33,318 bases of DNA from Salisapilia sapeloensis (Eukaryota > Oomycota > Peronosporomycetes > Peronosporales > Salisapiliaceae), in assembly GCA_023334545.1 (NCBI GenBank), contig JAADVB010000210.1, positions 1 to 33,318 on the forward strand. Reading direction: 5' to 3'. The position numbers and the translations under genes are program-made. The notes below the pieces were generated by a model. That model made no database searches, was not told the origin of the DNA, and worked only from the letters and a program-made list of their open reading frames with translations. Each line of letters opens with the position of its first letter. Within the stretch, counting starts at the first letter, position 1. Positions 21,599 through 31,106 of this stretch are shown piece after piece.

Positions 21599-23260
21599 TT
21601 AGTGATATGTCTGGTGGATGTAGTTGATGCCTTCAGCACGGTAGATGTCGTGATCTGAGTACGCCAAATCGGTCGCATTAGTGTCGAAGTAGAGGATCTT
21701 GGGCTCCTCTGTCGTGTACTCTGGCCATTCGACCGACGTCACGCCGTTATTGTTGGGTGTCAAGTCCGCAAAGAAACTGATCCACATGCGAGTCATCATG
21801 CGAGCCAGTTCCTTGTACGTCTCTGGCTTGCCCTCAAAAGGATTTTCCGACAATACATTCTGGTACCCGATACCGTCGACATTGTAGAAGACGAAGGCTA
21901 CTTCTTGGAAGTGAGCAGCCCCTTTGTATTCATTCAAGCCATTCACGAGTACGTTCCAGAGGTAGTTGTAGTTGGTCACGTTGTTTGCCGTCCACGTCTG
22001 GGAAATGTATCGACGAGGAGCGTGGAGCATCCGGTCACCAACATAAGCAGAAACTCGCTTGTACATGTCGCCGTAAGATGTTCCCACTGGACGATCTACT
22101 AATGTTGCTGGGATTCCGATGTCAGGAATGTCCGGGTAAAGGTTCACCAGATCAGCAGCCTGTGCAACATCGTGCTCTTTGCTCATGATGTACGCGACAA
22201 AGTCGTCAGTCGTGTTGATACCTTTCGGTCCAAAAGAGACACCTTCATCATGATTTGTTCCTTGTAGAATCGGCACATGGACGAACTTGCCGTCTGCGAG
22301 GAGGTTCGTACCATAGTCTTGCAGGAACTCGCCATCGACCTGGACATCAAAAGTTGCATCAGCAAGAATAGAGCTGTTGAAAATGTTGCTCAAGTCATCA
22401 ATCGGGATTTGGCGGAGGCAGTCGAGTGCATCAGCAGCAGAGCTGCAGTTCGTCGCATTCGTAACCGCATCAAAGTGCACATCCCAGTCCTCTGGAGCAA
22501 TGTAGAAAGACTCCGGGCGTGAACTAGTTCCAGATTCCATGATAGCAGCTCGGAAAAGGTTGTCGTCACGACCACCATAGGCAGTCAGTTGGCTGCTCAC
22601 ACTGCGTGCACCAGCACTTTCGCCAAAAATAGTCACTTTGCTCGGGTCGCCACCAAAAGATGCAATGTTGTCTTGAATCCAGTGGAGAGCAAGGCGCTGG
22701 TCCTTCAAGCCCAAGTTACCAATGCCAGCTTCCTTCACTTGACTTCCCCACATGAAGCCAAAGGCGTGTAGACGGTAGTTCATGCTAACACCGATGAATG
22801 GTTTGTCCATGTGCATGGACTGGTTGACCATGTGAGACATATCGTAGCGAGGGTCCCTCGACCCGCCATTGACGAATCCACCTCCGTGAATCCAAACGGC
22901 CACAGGAAGGTTAGTGCCGGTTTCGACGCCACTTGGGCGAATAACATTTATAGTTAGGCAGTCTTCGGACACGAGGTTACCTAGCACCCATTGATCACTT
23001 CCGTAGCCGTAGCACTCGAGAGAGTATTCTGTCGCATTTCTAGCATCGGACCAACTCTCATTGAGCGATTCTGGGTTTTTGAATCGCAGTTCACCGACAG
23101 GAGGCTGCGCGAACGGCATGCCAAGGAACAAGTCGAGGTCGTAGGATGAATGGTGGATACCGTAGTACGAACCGTTTGCAAGCGTTACGGCAGGAGCATC
23201 ATCCGCCTGGACGACAGCACTGAGCACTGCACTTGCAATAAGAGAAGAGACGAACTTCAT
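21599..23260 (-). CDS. Secreted type-B carboxylesterase / cholinesterase-like hydrolase
   Basis: Intronless, 553 residues, normal length for carboxylesterase type B (alpha/beta hydrolase fold). Residues 1-19 are a signal peptide with likely cleavage after VVQA. The triad is complete: nucleophile S215 in GESAGA, acid E339 in GTNHDEG, and base H450 in KGAAHFQE. The oxyanion hole is HGGGF (125-129). The N-terminal SEDCLTINV segment (98-106) is the family signature 2, and the cysteines near 83 and 101 fit its first disulfide. Many NxS/T sites support passage through the secretory pathway. Substrates of this family are carboxylic esters; the particular one is unknown. In a plant-associated oomycete a secreted esterase could act on host or cuticle esters, which is inference. 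The ATG is at 23260-23258 directly before the signal peptide. Confidence 0.93.
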   Translation of the reverse strand: MKFVSSLIASAVLSAVVQADDAPAVTLANGSYYGIHHSSYDLDLFLGMPFAQPPVGELRFKNPESLNESWSDARNATEYSLECYGYGSDQWVLGNLVSEDCLTINVIRPSGVETGTNLPVAVWIHGGGFVNGGSRDPRYDMSHMVNQSMHMDKPFIGVSMNYRLHAFGFMWGSQVKEAGIGNLGLKDQRLALHWIQDNIASFGGDPSKVTIFGESAGARSVSSQLTAYGGRDDNLFRAAIMESGTSSRPESFYIAPEDWDVHFDAVTNATNCSSAADALDCLRQIPIDDLSNIFNSSILADATFDVQVDGEFLQDYGTNLLADGKFVHVPILQGTNHDEGVSFGPKGINTTDDFVAYIMSKEHDVAQAADLVNLYPDIPDIGIPATLVDRPVGTSYGDMYKRVSAYVGDRMLHAPRRYISQTWTANNVTNYNYLWNVLVNGLNEYKGAAHFQEVAFVFYNVDGIGYQNVLSENPFEGKPETYKELARMMTRMWISFFADLTPNNNGVTSVEWPEYTTEEPKILYFDTNATDLAYSDHDIYRAEGINYIHQTYH

Positions 23261-24216
23261 ACTGAATGTAAAGTGTCTTGTTCACTTGAGCGCTAAAAGA
23301 TGAGTGACATCAATTGATGGGCGCCCTCTCTTTGGACCGACGACAGTCATCCAGTAAGCTTCAAGTTGCATCTTCAACAGCTCACGTAGTGATCTCTATT
23401 GATGGGCGAGAACTGAAGCAGTCTGAACGGGATGCAGCATAACATGTTTTTATATAATAAAATGTACAGTAGAGAAGTTGTAGACAACACAGGAAAGTGC
23501 TAGATACGACTTCTGAAACGACAATTATCACAAAGGTCTTGAAAGACACGATCGTGTCTTGAGGTATGACCTTCAACCACTGATCAAACCGCTCCCTACC
23601 ACATCGTCCATATTGCAGCAAACATCTACCCTATCGACTAATTGTGATTGTAGCTCTTTGGAAACCACTGGAAGAATAAAGCAGGCCTAGCCTTACAGCT
23701 TGAGTTTGTTGGAGTCATGGGTTATTTTTTTTGTTCGTATGGAGTGGAAACCTCGTCGCCTGCGCAGTAACTTCCATTGTGTCTGAAGCTATAGAAATTC
23801 ACAAATGGTCTTAGATAGGAACATTGTAGGTTCTTTATAGGAAGAAATGAAGGTCGAAGTCGTGAGTGAAGATGTTGGCAACATCCAACTTGCAGATTGC
23901 GTTGTCATTGTCTTCGTACATTTCCATTTCTCAAGACACTTGTTTGAAATTATATTAGTGACAGCTTACGTTTGTCTTCATATCAGAACGTATCTCATTC
24001 CGAAGAATCCTGAGCGAGAGGTCCTGCCCACAGATAACCTTCCAGTCGAATTCTTTTTTCTTTTCTTTGGATTACATCAGCAAGTCGATCTTTTTTTCCA
24101 ATCACGTCCCATAATCTCTCCATCTCACGACCTCCTCCCACTGGATTGGCCCATAATCTTCTAGTGTCTTTTACTGGCCCTCAGGCATTTCTCCTTTTGA
24201 CAAGAAAGACAGAACC
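23261..24216. other. Divergent intergenic stretch, carboxylesterase / RPL10
   Basis: About 950 bp between the starts of the carboxylesterase (-) and RPL10 (+). It must hold both promoters. A CTCATTCC element at 23994-24001 fits the oomycete initiator consensus but lies 216 nt from the RPL10 ATG, which would imply a long leader or a 5' UTR intron. Pyrimidine-rich runs at about 24049-24070 and 24088-24101 are typical of ribosomal-protein leaders. A 105-codon frame at 23847-24164 has no recognisable content and overlaps these elements, so I do not call it a gene. Confidence 0.4.
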
Positions 24217-24843
24217 ATGGGTCGTCGTCCAGCAAAGTGCTACCGTTTCCAGAACAAGAAGCCGTTCATCAAGTCCCGCTACTGCCGAGGAGTACCGGAC
24301 CCGAAGATCCGCATCTACGATGCCGGTAACCGTAAGGCCGGCGTTGACGCTTTCCCGTTCGTTGCTCACCTCGTCTCCGACGAGAAGGAACAGCTTTCCT
24401 CGGAAGCCCTCGAAGCTGCCCGTGTTGCTGCCAACCGTTACCTGATCCGTTCGTGCGGCAAGGACAACTTCCACATGCGCATCCGTTGCCACCCGTTCCA
24501 GGTCCTGCGTATTAACAAGATGCTTTCGTGCGCCGGTGCCGATCGTCTGCAGACCGGTATGCGTCACGCCTACGGTAAGCCGCAGGGCACTGCCGCCCGT
24601 GTTGACATCGGACAGCCGATTATCTCGGTCCGCTCCAAGGACAACTTCGGTCCGTCGGTCGTCGAGGCGCTCCGTCGTGCCAAGTTCAAGTTCCCTGGCC
24701 GCCAGAAGGTCCTCGGCTCTAAGAAGTGGGGCTTCACCAAGTACGAGCGTGAGGTCTACGCCCAGATGCGATCGGAAGGCTCCCTCGTGCCGGATGGCAA
24801 CCACGAAAAGTACGTGCCGAACCACGGCCGTCTTTCGGTCTAA
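24217..24843 (+). CDS. RPL10: 60S ribosomal protein L10 (uL16)
   Basis: Intronless in the coding part, 208 residues, near the 210-220 usual for eukaryotic RPL10. It is a component of the large ribosomal subunit, placed late in cytoplasmic maturation, next to the peptidyl-transferase centre and P-site tRNA. The start [10 protein letters not shown], the segments [17 protein letters not shown] and [20 protein letters not shown], and [18 protein letters not shown] are essentially invariant in eukaryotes. The last of these carries the P-site loop. The C-terminal tail is short. Third codon positions are mostly C or G, unlike neighbouring genes, as expected for very high expression. It converges with NDUFAF7, with 150 bp between stops. 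Confidence 0.98.
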   Translation: MGRRPAKCYRFQNKKPFIKSRYCRGVPDPKIRIYDAGNRKAGVDAFPFVAHLVSDEKEQLSSEALEAARVAANRYLIRSCGKDNFHMRIRCHPFQVLRINKMLSCAGADRLQTGMRHAYGKPQGTAARVDIGQPIISVRSKDNFGPSVVEALRRAKFKFPGRQKVLGSKKWGFTKYEREVYAQMRSEGSLVPDGNHEKYVPNHGRLSV

Positions 24844-24993
24844 GCCACTTGGTTGCTTTGGAAACCATTTTTCTTAGTGTACGCTTTAAGCTAACGGAAA
24901 ATAAGGAACTTAACCTTCTCGGTTGAATATCCATCAACGGCTTTCTTGCTTAATACACTTTGCTTCTTGTCAAACGTTGACCTCTTTGTTTTA

Positions 24994-26853
24994 TTACTCT
25001 TGCTCTTCCTCTGTAGGAAAGCCGTACGGGTCGCCGATATCTTTGTGGGTGAACGCCATGGCTTTGAAGATCGTGCCCATTTGATCCGCATGAACGAGGC
25101 GCTCGTAGGACGTCTGTAGGTCCTGTCGTTCCTCTGGCGTCGCGTTGCCTTGAAGGATGGTAAGGCGCTCATCGATTCCCATCGCCTGAAGGAAGTCTCC
25201 TTGGCCAACAGGGCCGTGTGCTACGACGTCGTCCCTCCCTTCCGTTGCAAACTTTCGGAGCGTGGCAAAGTCCACATCGATACTCTTGAAAATGGTTAGA
25301 CAAGTCCAATAGTGTAAATGTGTAGGTACGTACGAGGTCGACGTTGCCAGGTTCCTGGAGAGGACTGACGAACTTGTGGTTCTGGATGCCACGGAGACTT
25401 AGAGACGACGGATGGTCATGACCGTAGTCCACGATGAGCGCAGCCCCACCATGGTCACTAATTCGTTGCGCCATGTCCTGGGCTAGAGCGATGCCGACAG
25501 GGCTGATCTCAATGCAGTCGCCGACCTGAGCTTGCGTCGACGTGATCGGCTGCTCGCGGGCCAAGGAAGGGTCGTCGAGACGTGGGACGCCCTCTGCTGC
25601 AGCAGCTTCGACAGATTGGGACGGATCGAAGAGCTTACGTCGACCGATGTAGACGCGCGTGGCAGGCGTCGGCCCAGGCGATAGGACGAAACGGAAGTGG
25701 TCTGGACCGTCCGAGTAGTCAATGTCGACCAGACGCTCACACCATCCACTAGGCAATCGTGAGCAGGGTACATGAATATTTTAAAGGTAGAGTCTTACCG
25801 TTCAGTGTACTCGAATTGGTGGACTGGAAGCGCATCAAAGAGCTCCTGATGATGCAATTGAAAAGTGAGAAAGACATCGAAATGTGGTAGGCAAGAAGTG
25901 CACCTGCGCAATGATGAGAGAGGGTCCTCTCGGAACGTTGTTAAAGTCCGTATGCCACTGAACGACAGGGCCATCAGGTATCTGCATCCGGATCTTGTCT
26001 CCGTCCTCTGGCAATGGTTCACATCCAAGCGCCTGCTGCTGCATCTTTTGCAAGGCTAAAACAAGGCTTGTCAAGAGTTATGAATTCACTACATAGGAAG
26101 TCAAAGTACCTGGGCTAGTGTCTACCATGTGCAGCTCAATGGCTTCGTAGAACGGTGGGAAGGATCGGGCTGCGCGGAGGAAATCGGTCATGAGACTACC
26201 ACGACCAGGGCCCATCTCCACCACTTTAATAGCAGACGGCATACCCATTTCCTGCCACACGGCCAAGCACCATATAGCAATCAGTTCACCAAACATTTGG
26301 CTGATTTCAGGAGCAGTGGTGAAGTCTCCTTTTGTACCGAAGACGTCGCCCTTCATGTAATAGCCATGCTCTGGATGGCTCAGTGCCTACTCGTAGCTCA
26401 TTATGACCATCCTCTTAAGAGTACAGGAAGAATATTTACACGCTGCATGAACTCCGAAACGGTGAGAGGGCCTTTCAATTGGATCATGGCTTTCAGTGCA
26501 TGCACGAGGGGTGTTTCGTCGGATTTCTGACGAAGCTGTTCCTCGGTCAATTCAGGATGGGCATCGGATGGCTGCTTTAGTCCTGAACGATCGACCTGAA
26601 TTGTCATGGGTTTCTCCGGTGTATTTGAGTGCTGTTGATGCCACTTCTCAGCCTGCTGCTGGATCTTGGAGTTGGCATTCCAATCGCTGCCGGCCTTGTG
26701 GCTCCCATAACGGACTAATTCTGCGTTTTGAGCCGATACTAGGCGTTTACCTGGGTACTTTAGTTCGTTGCAATGCATTGAAGCTGTTTTTCCATACTTG
26801 TTTGACAGCATGCGCTGTGATACAGCAGCGAATCTACCTCTTAGTCCCAACAT
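24994..26853 (-). CDS. NDUFAF7: NDUFAF7 / MidA family protein arginine methyltransferase, complex I assembly factor (6 exons)
   Basis: Exons inferred at 26853-26440, 26386-26110, 26055-25904, 25845-25799, 25748-25334 and 25284-24994; the GT-AG introns are 53, 54, 58, 50 and 49 nt. The joined frame is 531 residues. NDUFAF7 is a mitochondrial methyltransferase that symmetrically dimethylates an arginine of NDUFS2 early in complex I assembly. Family features in order: PLTVSEFMQRALSHPEHGYYM, FGTKGDFTTAPEISQMFGEL, the SAM-binding motif EMGPGRGSLMTDFLRA (195-210), ELFDALPVHQFE, VDYGHD, and PGNVDLSIDVDFATL, which spans the last intron and confirms it. The first ~100 residues are longer than in other members and rich in K and Q. 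The basic N-terminus (MLGLRGRFAAVSQRMLSNKY) looks like a mitochondrial presequence. The gene is divergent from the APP1-like gene (208 bp between starts). Confidence 0.95.
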
Positions 26854-27061
26854 CCGACCGTTCTCTCTTTGGTTGTCACGATTTGTTGTTGGATTCAGTA
26901 AAGTACGGCAGTTTCATGTATCGTATCTCTTTGTCCACTTTTCTATCTTTTTACGAAGCGAATGGACCATTGTTTCTGCTTTGGACACTGCCTGAGACGA
27001 CGCAGATCAGCATACGACGGTCTAGAGCATCGACGAGCTCCTGCCCGGACGAAGGTGAACG
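26854..27061. promoter_or_regulatory. Divergent promoter region, NDUFAF7 / APP1-like
   Basis: 208 bp between the start codons of two divergent genes, so both promoters and leaders are packed here. T-rich patches near 26930-26950 are visible. No specific element is claimed. Confidence 0.4.
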
Positions 27062-28579
27062 ATGGAGTTCTGGTGGGTACTAGCAGCCCCAGTATTCTTC
27101 CTCACGATTGCCGTGATTGCACTGCTATGTCAAGGCATGAGCCCAATGCGAGTGGCGCGGGCATCGTACAAGAGCCCATTGCTGCATGACGCTCAATCCG
27201 CTGCGGCGGCGAGAGGAGAGAAGCAGACGCTATTGGCGAGAGGACTGCAGTCTCCAGAGAAAAGTTCCGATGGGCGTGTACCAAAGTACAGTGAGACGAT
27301 GGCATTGCTTATAGAATGTAAATCACCCGAGGATGCGGAAAGTATTCTGGCTGTAATGAACGCCCATGGCTTGATCAGTAGCGAGAATGAAGCTCTGCAC
27401 TTTGCCAGACACTGTAAAAGCCAGGTAGATCTCGGCGCTCTATCTGCTAGAGCAGTGGCGACCATCATCGTCGCTCTCGAGCGCTTTGCAGCCCATGAAA
27501 GTATTGCTAGCTGCATACAAATGAGCTTCCAGTCAAAACTCGGTCGGGAATGCCTCGCTCTTAAGCACATTGTGGACCATCATATATCTTTGTTCGATCT
27601 GATCCACCGCCGTATCGCTTTGCGGCCCATACGAGATGCCATTCTCTTACATTTCGATCGTCAGGGCGCCATGCTCAAGCAGGATGCGTCGTTCCAGCCT
27701 CCTCATAAACTCTTGTGTGACATTGACGATACCTTGCTTTCCGTCTTGTTGGACACGAGGTACCCCGAATTGACTGTGTACCCAGGTGTCCACCAGTTCG
27801 TCCATGAAGTCCTCCAACGATCCGCTATCATCAACTACTCCCTCGCAAAGCACCCTCGAGGCACTGCTTCCGAAGGTGATTTGCATAAAACAGAGGAGCG
27901 GACGCACGTGACACCTCGTCTAACGTTCATAACAGCTCGACCGGAGCTCCTACGACCTCGATCTGTAGCCGAGCTAAAGGCCTGTGGCTTCACCCATTTC
28001 ACGTTGCTTATGGGTCAGTTGTCCAGTTTCTGCGGTGCTCAGCGCATCGCTCGACGCAAGTACGACAACTTTACTCGCTTCCGTCAGATCTTTCCCGAAT
28101 GTCGCTTTGTCTTTGTCGGAGACAATGGTCAGGGCGATATTGATCTCGGAAAGACGCTGATGTCGCCTCCGAGTGGCGAATTCATGGCCGCCGTCCTCAT
28201 CCACGACGTTGTTCGACCTGCTCCTCCGTTCCTCCCTCTCTCTTTGTTGACTTCTATCCAGGAGAAGCAGCGGGATTATAGACATCAAGAGTGCGAAGAG
28301 GCTGGTCTTCACCTCTTCCGCTCCTACATTAGCGCTGGGCTACTCCTGCACAAGGTCGGCGTCGTGACTGGCGCAGCCGTGAGGCGAATAGCAGAGCAGA
28401 CAGGCCGGACGTTTGGGTCGATCAAGTTCGACTCGAGCGACCAGAAGCGAGCGTTAGCAGAGGAATTAAGAGCAGACGTAGAAGACGTGTGTAGTCAATT
28501 GGAGGCCGAGGAGGTGAAGAAGATGCGAGCAAATTTGCCGAAAGAACTAGTGGACGTGGTAGAGATTAAGGTCACATAA
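27062..28579 (+). CDS. APP1/DUF2183-type HAD phosphatase-like protein with N-terminal membrane anchor
   Basis: Intronless, 505 residues. Residues 4-23 form one transmembrane segment, probably an uncleaved anchor. Residues ~85-210 are mostly helical and of no family I know. The HAD-like catalytic core follows: motif I DIDDT (D220, D222, T224), motif II ITARPE (290-295), lysine K333 in RRKYDNF, and motif IV GDNGQGD (353-359), which is close to the GDSGQxD of yeast App1. App1 is a phosphatidate phosphatase that makes diacylglycerol and works at endocytic membranes. DUF2183 members in protists are mostly untested, so a lipid phosphatase role is inference. The C-terminal ~120 residues are helical and charged. 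Its stop lies only 38 bp from that of the convergent ERGIC gene, so the 3' UTRs probably overlap. Confidence 0.77.
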   Translation: MEFWWVLAAPVFFLTIAVIALLCQGMSPMRVARASYKSPLLHDAQSAAAARGEKQTLLARGLQSPEKSSDGRVPKYSETMALLIECKSPEDAESILAVMNAHGLISSENEALHFARHCKSQVDLGALSARAVATIIVALERFAAHESIASCIQMSFQSKLGRECLALKHIVDHHISLFDLIHRRIALRPIRDAILLHFDRQGAMLKQDASFQPPHKLLCDIDDTLLSVLLDTRYPELTVYPGVHQFVHEVLQRSAIINYSLAKHPRGTASEGDLHKTEERTHVTPRLTFITARPELLRPRSVAELKACGFTHFTLLMGQLSSFCGAQRIARRKYDNFTRFRQIFPECRFVFVGDNGQGDIDLGKTLMSPPSGEFMAAVLIHDVVRPAPPFLPLSLLTSIQEKQRDYRHQECEEAGLHLFRSYISAGLLLHKVGVVTGAAVRRIAEQTGRTFGSIKFDSSDQKRALAEELRADVEDVCSQLEAEEVKKMRANLPKELVDVVEIKVT

Positions 28580-28617
28580 ACTTGTATTTGCTCTTGTCCA
28601 AACGATTGGATGCGTCC

Positions 28618-29627
28618 TTAGTCGATCTTCTTCGATACGCTGTAGATGGCGCCGTCGACCATACGAGCAACGGCGAGGACACCACCGACGATGGCGCTCG
28701 TGGAGGTGATGAACGAGAGGAAGGATGGCTTTTGCTCCGTGTACGTGACGGCAATGGGGGAAAAGTCGTACGAGACGATGACGCCTGGGATGGCCGATAG
28801 ACCGTCCGTGTTCTTGACTTCATGCTCCGTCGCAGAGTACTGGAACGTGTCAACGCGACGGCCGTTGAGATAGGTATATGAGCTCGGGACGATGTTCACA
28901 AAGTACTTGTACGTCGCCACTAGAGAGAGCTGTTAGGGTGCTGGATAGAAGGAGAAGAAGGAGAACAGTACCGTTCTTGGTGATGGTCTTGGTGACGTCT
29001 ATGAGGGGAGTCTCCATGTCGGGGATGTCAGGTCCGAAGCGAAGATTGTTGATCGTGTGAGACGCGTTGAAATTGAGGAATTCACTGAGCGTGAAGAAGT
29101 TGAGCGTTCCAGAGTGCACGAACATGATTTCACCAGCTACTTTCTTCACTTTTGTCGTCCCTCGGAAGCGACACCCGTCTCCTCCGTATGCAGGCGTTTT
29201 CTGCATGTCGTCTCGGATTAAGATATCCTTGCTGCCTTTATTGTCACTAACATCGAGCTGGACCTCTATGACATGGAGATGAGATCGTATCGATGACTAA
29301 GGTGGACGAGACGTACCTTTGCAAGGAGCATTGACGAGGGAAATGTCGAATTCAATTGTAATTGGCGTGTCTTGCTGTCGTATTGCCAAAGCGAGTTAGT
29401 TTCTATGTAGATAATACATTTCAAGTGGACAATAAACAACGCACCGACGCGGTATCCACGTGCATGCGGTGCATGACGCTCGTCGTGGTCCATATCGAAA
29501 ACTCTGAGATCAGTAGAAAAGCAGCAAAGACACAGCTGAGCAGCGTCACAATTCCACCACCAATTGTGCGCTCTTGGATGCCCTCGACGCCCTTGACGTT
29601 CAGGTCGAAGCGGCTAAAAGCTCCCAT
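28618..29627 (-). CDS. ERGIC/Erv41-Erv46 family cargo receptor (4 exons)
   Basis: Exons inferred at 29627-29445, 29374-29317, 29265-28972 and 28919-28618, with introns of 70, 51 and 52 nt; the joined frame is 278 residues. These proteins cycle between ER and Golgi in COPII/COPI vesicles as cargo receptors. The N-terminus has FSRFDLNVKGVEGIQERT followed by a transmembrane helix at about 24-45. HRMHVDTAS continuing across intron 1 into QDTPITIEFDISLVNAPC is the family's lumenal start. Near the end, an ITSTSAIVGGVLAVARMVDG helix matches the Erv46/ERGIC C-terminal signature. The last four residues, KKID, form a KKXX COPI retrieval signal. At 278 residues it is closest in length to ERGIC1; ERGIC2/3 are ~380, so the lumenal domain is the short type. 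Which subgroup it belongs to is uncertain. Confidence 0.88.
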
Positions 29628-29815
29628 GTCTGTCTGTTGTCCAGCGTGTTGAAACACGTCTTACTCGGATTGGCTGAAAAAGCTATTTTCACGTCATGAT
29701 TGGTAGGAAATAAAGAAGGTTTTGCGAAAATGACTCCGAGACGTCTACTATACCAATGTATCTGTATTTATGTTCTATTGCTATCACACACGCTGCCTTT
29801 CAAAACTTGTCTAGT

Positions 29816-31106
29816 CTAACTGAGTTGTACCCCACTCTGCCTGGCACGTTCCTTTCCGCCGTCCGTCATAAGCTTGCACCCGCCGATACTCACGCTCATG
29901 GTATCGGCATGCGGATGCTCGGCAATGGCGTCCACGACTGCATCCGTCAACAACTCACACCACACGACCTTTAGCTGTTTCAACGCAGTACACTTCTTCA
30001 AAAGTTCCACTACACTCTTATCCGTAATGTTCATGCACCAAGACAAATCCACAACTTCCAGACTGTGTCCGCAGTTCTTCACGAGCGAGAAGACGCCTCG
30101 GTCCGTCAGCAGTCCGCAGTTGTTCAAGCTGATCTGCGTAAGTCGACACAGACGTAGCTGGTCGACACCACCGTCCGTGACCTCGTTGCAACTGGCCAAG
30201 GACAAGTGCTGGAGGTTCGGACAGCTTCGAGACAGGATGGACAGCGCATCGTCCGTGATACGACTTTGCGTCAGGTTTAGATGCGTGAGGGCTTTCGAGA
30301 TGGACAAGAACCCGTGACTAGTGTCCGATGGGTTGGTCGTGAACGTCGTGTCACTGACGTGGTCCATGAAAGACAAGTCGAGTCGCTCGAGGTGGGGAGA
30401 CGAGCGGAGTAAGGCGTGCAAGGCATCGTTCGAGATGCGCTTGCACTTGGAAAAGTTTATTTCAATCAACGACCGACAGGATTTCACTAGGAAGAGAACG
30501 AGGTCTGTGGTGATCTGAGGACAGCGAGCGAGGGACAGGTGGCGGAGAGAGGTGCAGGCGCGGAGAGGGTAGAAGGGCGAGTGGTCCATTTGGAACGCAG
30601 CGTCCGTGATGTGGCGACAACCGTCCAGACGCAGCGTCTGTAGTTGAGAGCAGCCCTGGAGCACACTCTGGATGACAGTGTTGGTCACTTGGGTGCAGTT
30701 GGACAGATCTAAGCATCTCTACACATGACGTTAGTTGGAAGCAGGTAGAGGAGGATGGAAAGAAGACATACGATTTCAGGGCAACGGAACGGAATTTGAC
30801 GAAGCACCGAGTTACGAATGTGACTGCAGCCTTGAAGCAAAAGGACGCGTCTGGAGATGGAGAAGAAGGACGCTAGACGATCGTCCGTGAGTGTCTGGAG
30901 GTCGATCATGCGGCGCAGAGTATCGAGAACGAGTTCTTCTGGCATTCGTCTACGTAGTTTATTGATGTCAGGAATGAGCTGGTACCTTTATGGAAGGACA
31001 GGGTTGGAGTGTACCGCAGGATGGCCATTAGGACTCGAGGGGGTGCGCCGTGGGCGAGCTTGGCAACGCACAGCTCCGTGAGTGGTGGAGGACCAGACTC
31101 GGACAT
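29816..31106 (-). CDS. Leucine-rich-repeat protein of the AMN1/FBXL (cysteine-containing LRR) type (3 exons)
   Basis: Exons inferred at 31106-31035, 30978-30772 and 30718-29816, with introns of 56 and 53 nt; the joined frame is 393 residues. The body consists of about ten cysteine-containing LRRs with the consensus C..L..L.L..C..ITD (for example LRLDGCRHITDAAF and LSLASCNEVTDGGV), typical of F-box LRR proteins and AMN1. These form a curved scaffold for substrate binding, often in SCF ubiquitin ligases. The N-terminal part (LTELCVAKL, then INKLRRRMPEELVLDTLRRM) resembles the short helical caps of LRR proteins; I cannot see a clear F-box. The first intron uses a weak donor (GTCCTA) and was chosen because it keeps the frame. 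The alternative is that the start of the gene is different. Intron 2 (GTATGT...GTGTAG) is solid. Confidence 0.8.

Noticed and set aside
23847..24164. 105-codon plus-strand frame upstream of RPL10
   Set aside because: It overlaps the presumed RPL10 promoter/leader, is made largely of pyrimidine-rich tracts read as F/L/P, and shows no domain.
24181..24825. 214-codon frame antisense to RPL10
   Set aside because: Complement of a strongly codon-biased gene; such biased genes often leave an open antisense frame. Its sequence is not family-like.
30961..31034. 36 nt intron alternative at 31000-30965 in the LRR gene
   Set aside because: It is too short and does not keep phase with the next exon; the 56 nt intron 31034-30979 does.
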